Source of the DNA: Chloroflexota bacterium
GTDB taxonomy: Bacteria; Chloroflexota; Dehalococcoidia; UBA1151
Assembly: GCA_022561735.1 (NCBI GenBank)
Contig: JADFQR010000088.1
Location: 1 to 6,154 of the forward strand
Reading direction: 5' to 3'
DNA: 6,154 nucleotides
This document shows, one piece after another, positions 4,954-6,154 of the stretch (position 1 is its first letter; each line of letters starts with the position of its first letter). The notes under the pieces were generated by a model, which was not told the DNA's origin, ran no database searches, and worked only from the letters and a program-made list of their open reading frames with translations. The translations under genes and the position numbers were made by a program.

Positions 4954-6154
4954 TGCCGAACGGACGCGTGAGACCGAACTGGACTCTGAGGTCCGGCACG
5001 CGGCCGTGCTGGAAACGATGATCGACGCCGTTCTCACGATCAATGAGCGCGGTATCGTGTTATCCGGAAACCCGGCCGTAAAACACATCTTTGGGTACGA
5101 CCCGAAAGAGGTGATCGGTCAGAACATCTCGATGCTGATGCCGTCCGCATTCAGTTCCGATCACGATCAGCACATCCAGCACTACCTTGAAACCGGACAG
5201 GCTTCCATCATAGGCATCGGCCGGGAGACTACCGGGCTACGGGCTGACGGCACGGAGTTTCCGATCGACCTGGCCGTTTCGGAGACGCGTGTCTCCTCCG
5301 GCCGCCTGTTTACCGGCATCGTCCGTGACATCAGTGAGCGAAAGCGCGCCGAGGCGCAGATCCAGACGCTCAACATGGAACTGGAATCCCGGGTAGAGGA
5401 GCGAACGCGGCAACTGGAACTGGCCAACATATCTCTTTCCCGCGAGGCGTCTGACCGCACCGCCCTGGCGGAGATGACGCGGATCCTGACCTCCTCGCCC
5501 CGGGTGGGCGACGTGTTCGAGGGCTTCGCCGAACAGGTCGGGCATCTCGTGCCGTTCGACCGGATCTCTATATGCGACCTGGACGCCGGGGCAACGATGT
5601 TGACCGAGAGGTACGCCGCGGAACGGCCTGGAGTCGATCCGGAACGGGCAGGTAAGTATCTGATCGCAGGGACCGCCGCAGAGCGGATGGTGCGTCACCG
5701 GTCAGGTGTAATCCTCACCGACGCGACCGCCGACGAGGTGGTCAGATCATTTCCTTGCCAGGCGCCGCTTTTCCCGAACAGGCACTCGGACGGCCACACG
5801 TCCACGGCATCAGCGCTCGCAGCGCCGATCATCGCCGCTGACCGCGTTATCGGCACCCTCAACCTGGCCTCGCTGCGCCCCCGGGCGTATGACGACCGAA
5901 GCCTTGCCATGCTCGAAATGATTGGCCGGCAGATCGGCGCGCCGTTGGAGAACTCTCGCCTTTACGAGGATGAGGCTTCTCTGCGAGACGCCGCAGAGAC
6001 GGCGCGCGCCCGTCTTGAGAGCATCCTGCAGGCGTCCGCCGCCGGCGTGCTGATCGTTGACGCCATGGACGGACGCGTGATCCTCGCGACGGAAGAGGCG
6101 GAGCGTATTTCCGGCAACTCGATCGCTCCCGGGACGCTCCCAGACGAGTACAGG
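4943..6154 (+). CDS. FixL-like PAS-GAF-PAS sensor protein, C-terminus beyond window
   Basis: The first 404 residues of a cytoplasmic signal-transduction protein; the frame is open to the right edge. Residues 18-130 are a PAS domain very like the heme domain of the oxygen sensor FixL: IGQNISMLMP, then HD...Y....G..IIGIGRE and G.R.DGTEFPIDLAVSE. By alignment to Bradyrhizobium FixL, as I remember it, the heme-ligating His200 is H74 and distal-side Arg220 is R94, with no gaps between; Arg206 and His214 are replaced by H80 and S88. Residues 131-172 form a coiled coil with the common RVEERTRQLE linker motif. Residues 175-340 are a GAF domain (APIIAADRVIGTLNLAS near its end). A second PAS starts at about 355 and is cut. 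No transmembrane segment is seen. The output domain (histidine kinase, GGDEF or phosphatase) is not visible. ATG at 4943 is chosen because an in-frame TAG lies at 4910-4912; TTG at 4934 is an alternative. No Shine-Dalgarno is evident. Confidence 0.88.
   Translation, partial: MNDDAERTRETELDSEVRHAAVLETMIDAVLTINERGIVLSGNPAVKHIFGYDPKEVIGQNISMLMPSAFSSDHDQHIQHYLETGQASIIGIGRETTGLRADGTEFPIDLAVSETRVSSGRLFTGIVRDISERKRAEAQIQTLNMELESRVEERTRQLELANISLSREASDRTALAEMTRILTSSPRVGDVFEGFAEQVGHLVPFDRISICDLDAGATMLTERYAAERPGVDPERAGKYLIAGTAAERMVRHRSGVILTDATADEVVRSFPCQAPLFPNRHSDGHTSTASALAAPIIAADRVIGTLNLASLRPRAYDDRSLAMLEMIGRQIGAPLENSRLYEDEASLRDAAETARARLESILQASAAGVLIVDAMDGRVILATEEAERISGNSIAPGTLPDEYR

Noticed and set aside
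5237..5698. 153-codon minus-strand frame inside the sensor gene
   Set aside because: It is antisense to the PAS and GAF coding sequence, whose motifs are unmistakable on the plus strand.
5510..5960. Heme-binding GAF domain of the DosS type in the sensor
   Set aside because: Several His residues are present in the GAF domain, but I could not align any with confidence to the DosS heme ligand, so only the PAS domain is proposed as heme-binding.

Overview
The window is high-GC bacterial DNA (roughly 60% or more by eye), with codon third positions biased to G/C and several non-ATG starts (GTG, TTG). Lineage cannot be proven from this sequence alone. The best guess is Chloroflexota or a similar environmental lineage. 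This rests on the lipoprotein with a very long Pro/Thr 'stalk' (TPTP/ATAAPSPTATPEPE-type runs), which is typical of Chloroflexota surface lipoproteins, together with the high GC and the multi-domain PAS/GAF sensor. No phage, insertion-sequence, tRNA, rRNA or CRISPR signature was found.

Layout from left to right: (1) a small TPR-repeat protein on the minus strand (107-547). (2) Divergent from it, a cupredoxin lipoprotein whose copper-ligand loop is of the amicyanin type (774-1556, +). (3) A stand-alone formyltransferase-fold protein (1721-2692, +) that resembles the N-terminal 10-formyl-THF hydrolase domain of formyltetrahydrofolate dehydrogenase more than canonical fmt. (4) A 405-base gap without a convincing gene (2693-3097), rich in inverted repeats. 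A strong minus-strand intrinsic-terminator-like hairpin lies just beyond it, inside the 3' end of the formyltransferase gene. (5) A 64-residue single-pass membrane protein on the minus strand (3098-3292). (6) A 373-base divergent control region holding 11-bp-phased TCAC direct repeats. (7) A tandem-domain universal stress protein (3666-4604, +). (8) A weakly supported small ORF (4681-4953, +) that overlaps the start of the next gene. (9) A large sensor protein that runs off the right edge (4943-6154, +, 404 residues visible) with the order FixL-type PAS, coiled coil, GAF, second PAS.

The right half reads best as a redox or oxygen-stress neighbourhood. The first PAS domain of the sensor aligns without gaps to the heme-binding stretch of FixL, keeping the proximal His and the distal-side Arg. 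It lies just downstream of a universal stress protein, a family often induced by hypoxia or starvation. The phased repeats upstream of the stress-protein gene look like a response-regulator binding site. Whether the sensor feeds into that site is inference. The left half (TPR, cupredoxin, formyltransferase) shows no clear functional link to it. I did not see a clearly new multi-gene system. The most promising leads are the FixL-like sensor, the phased repeats and the structured convergent gap.
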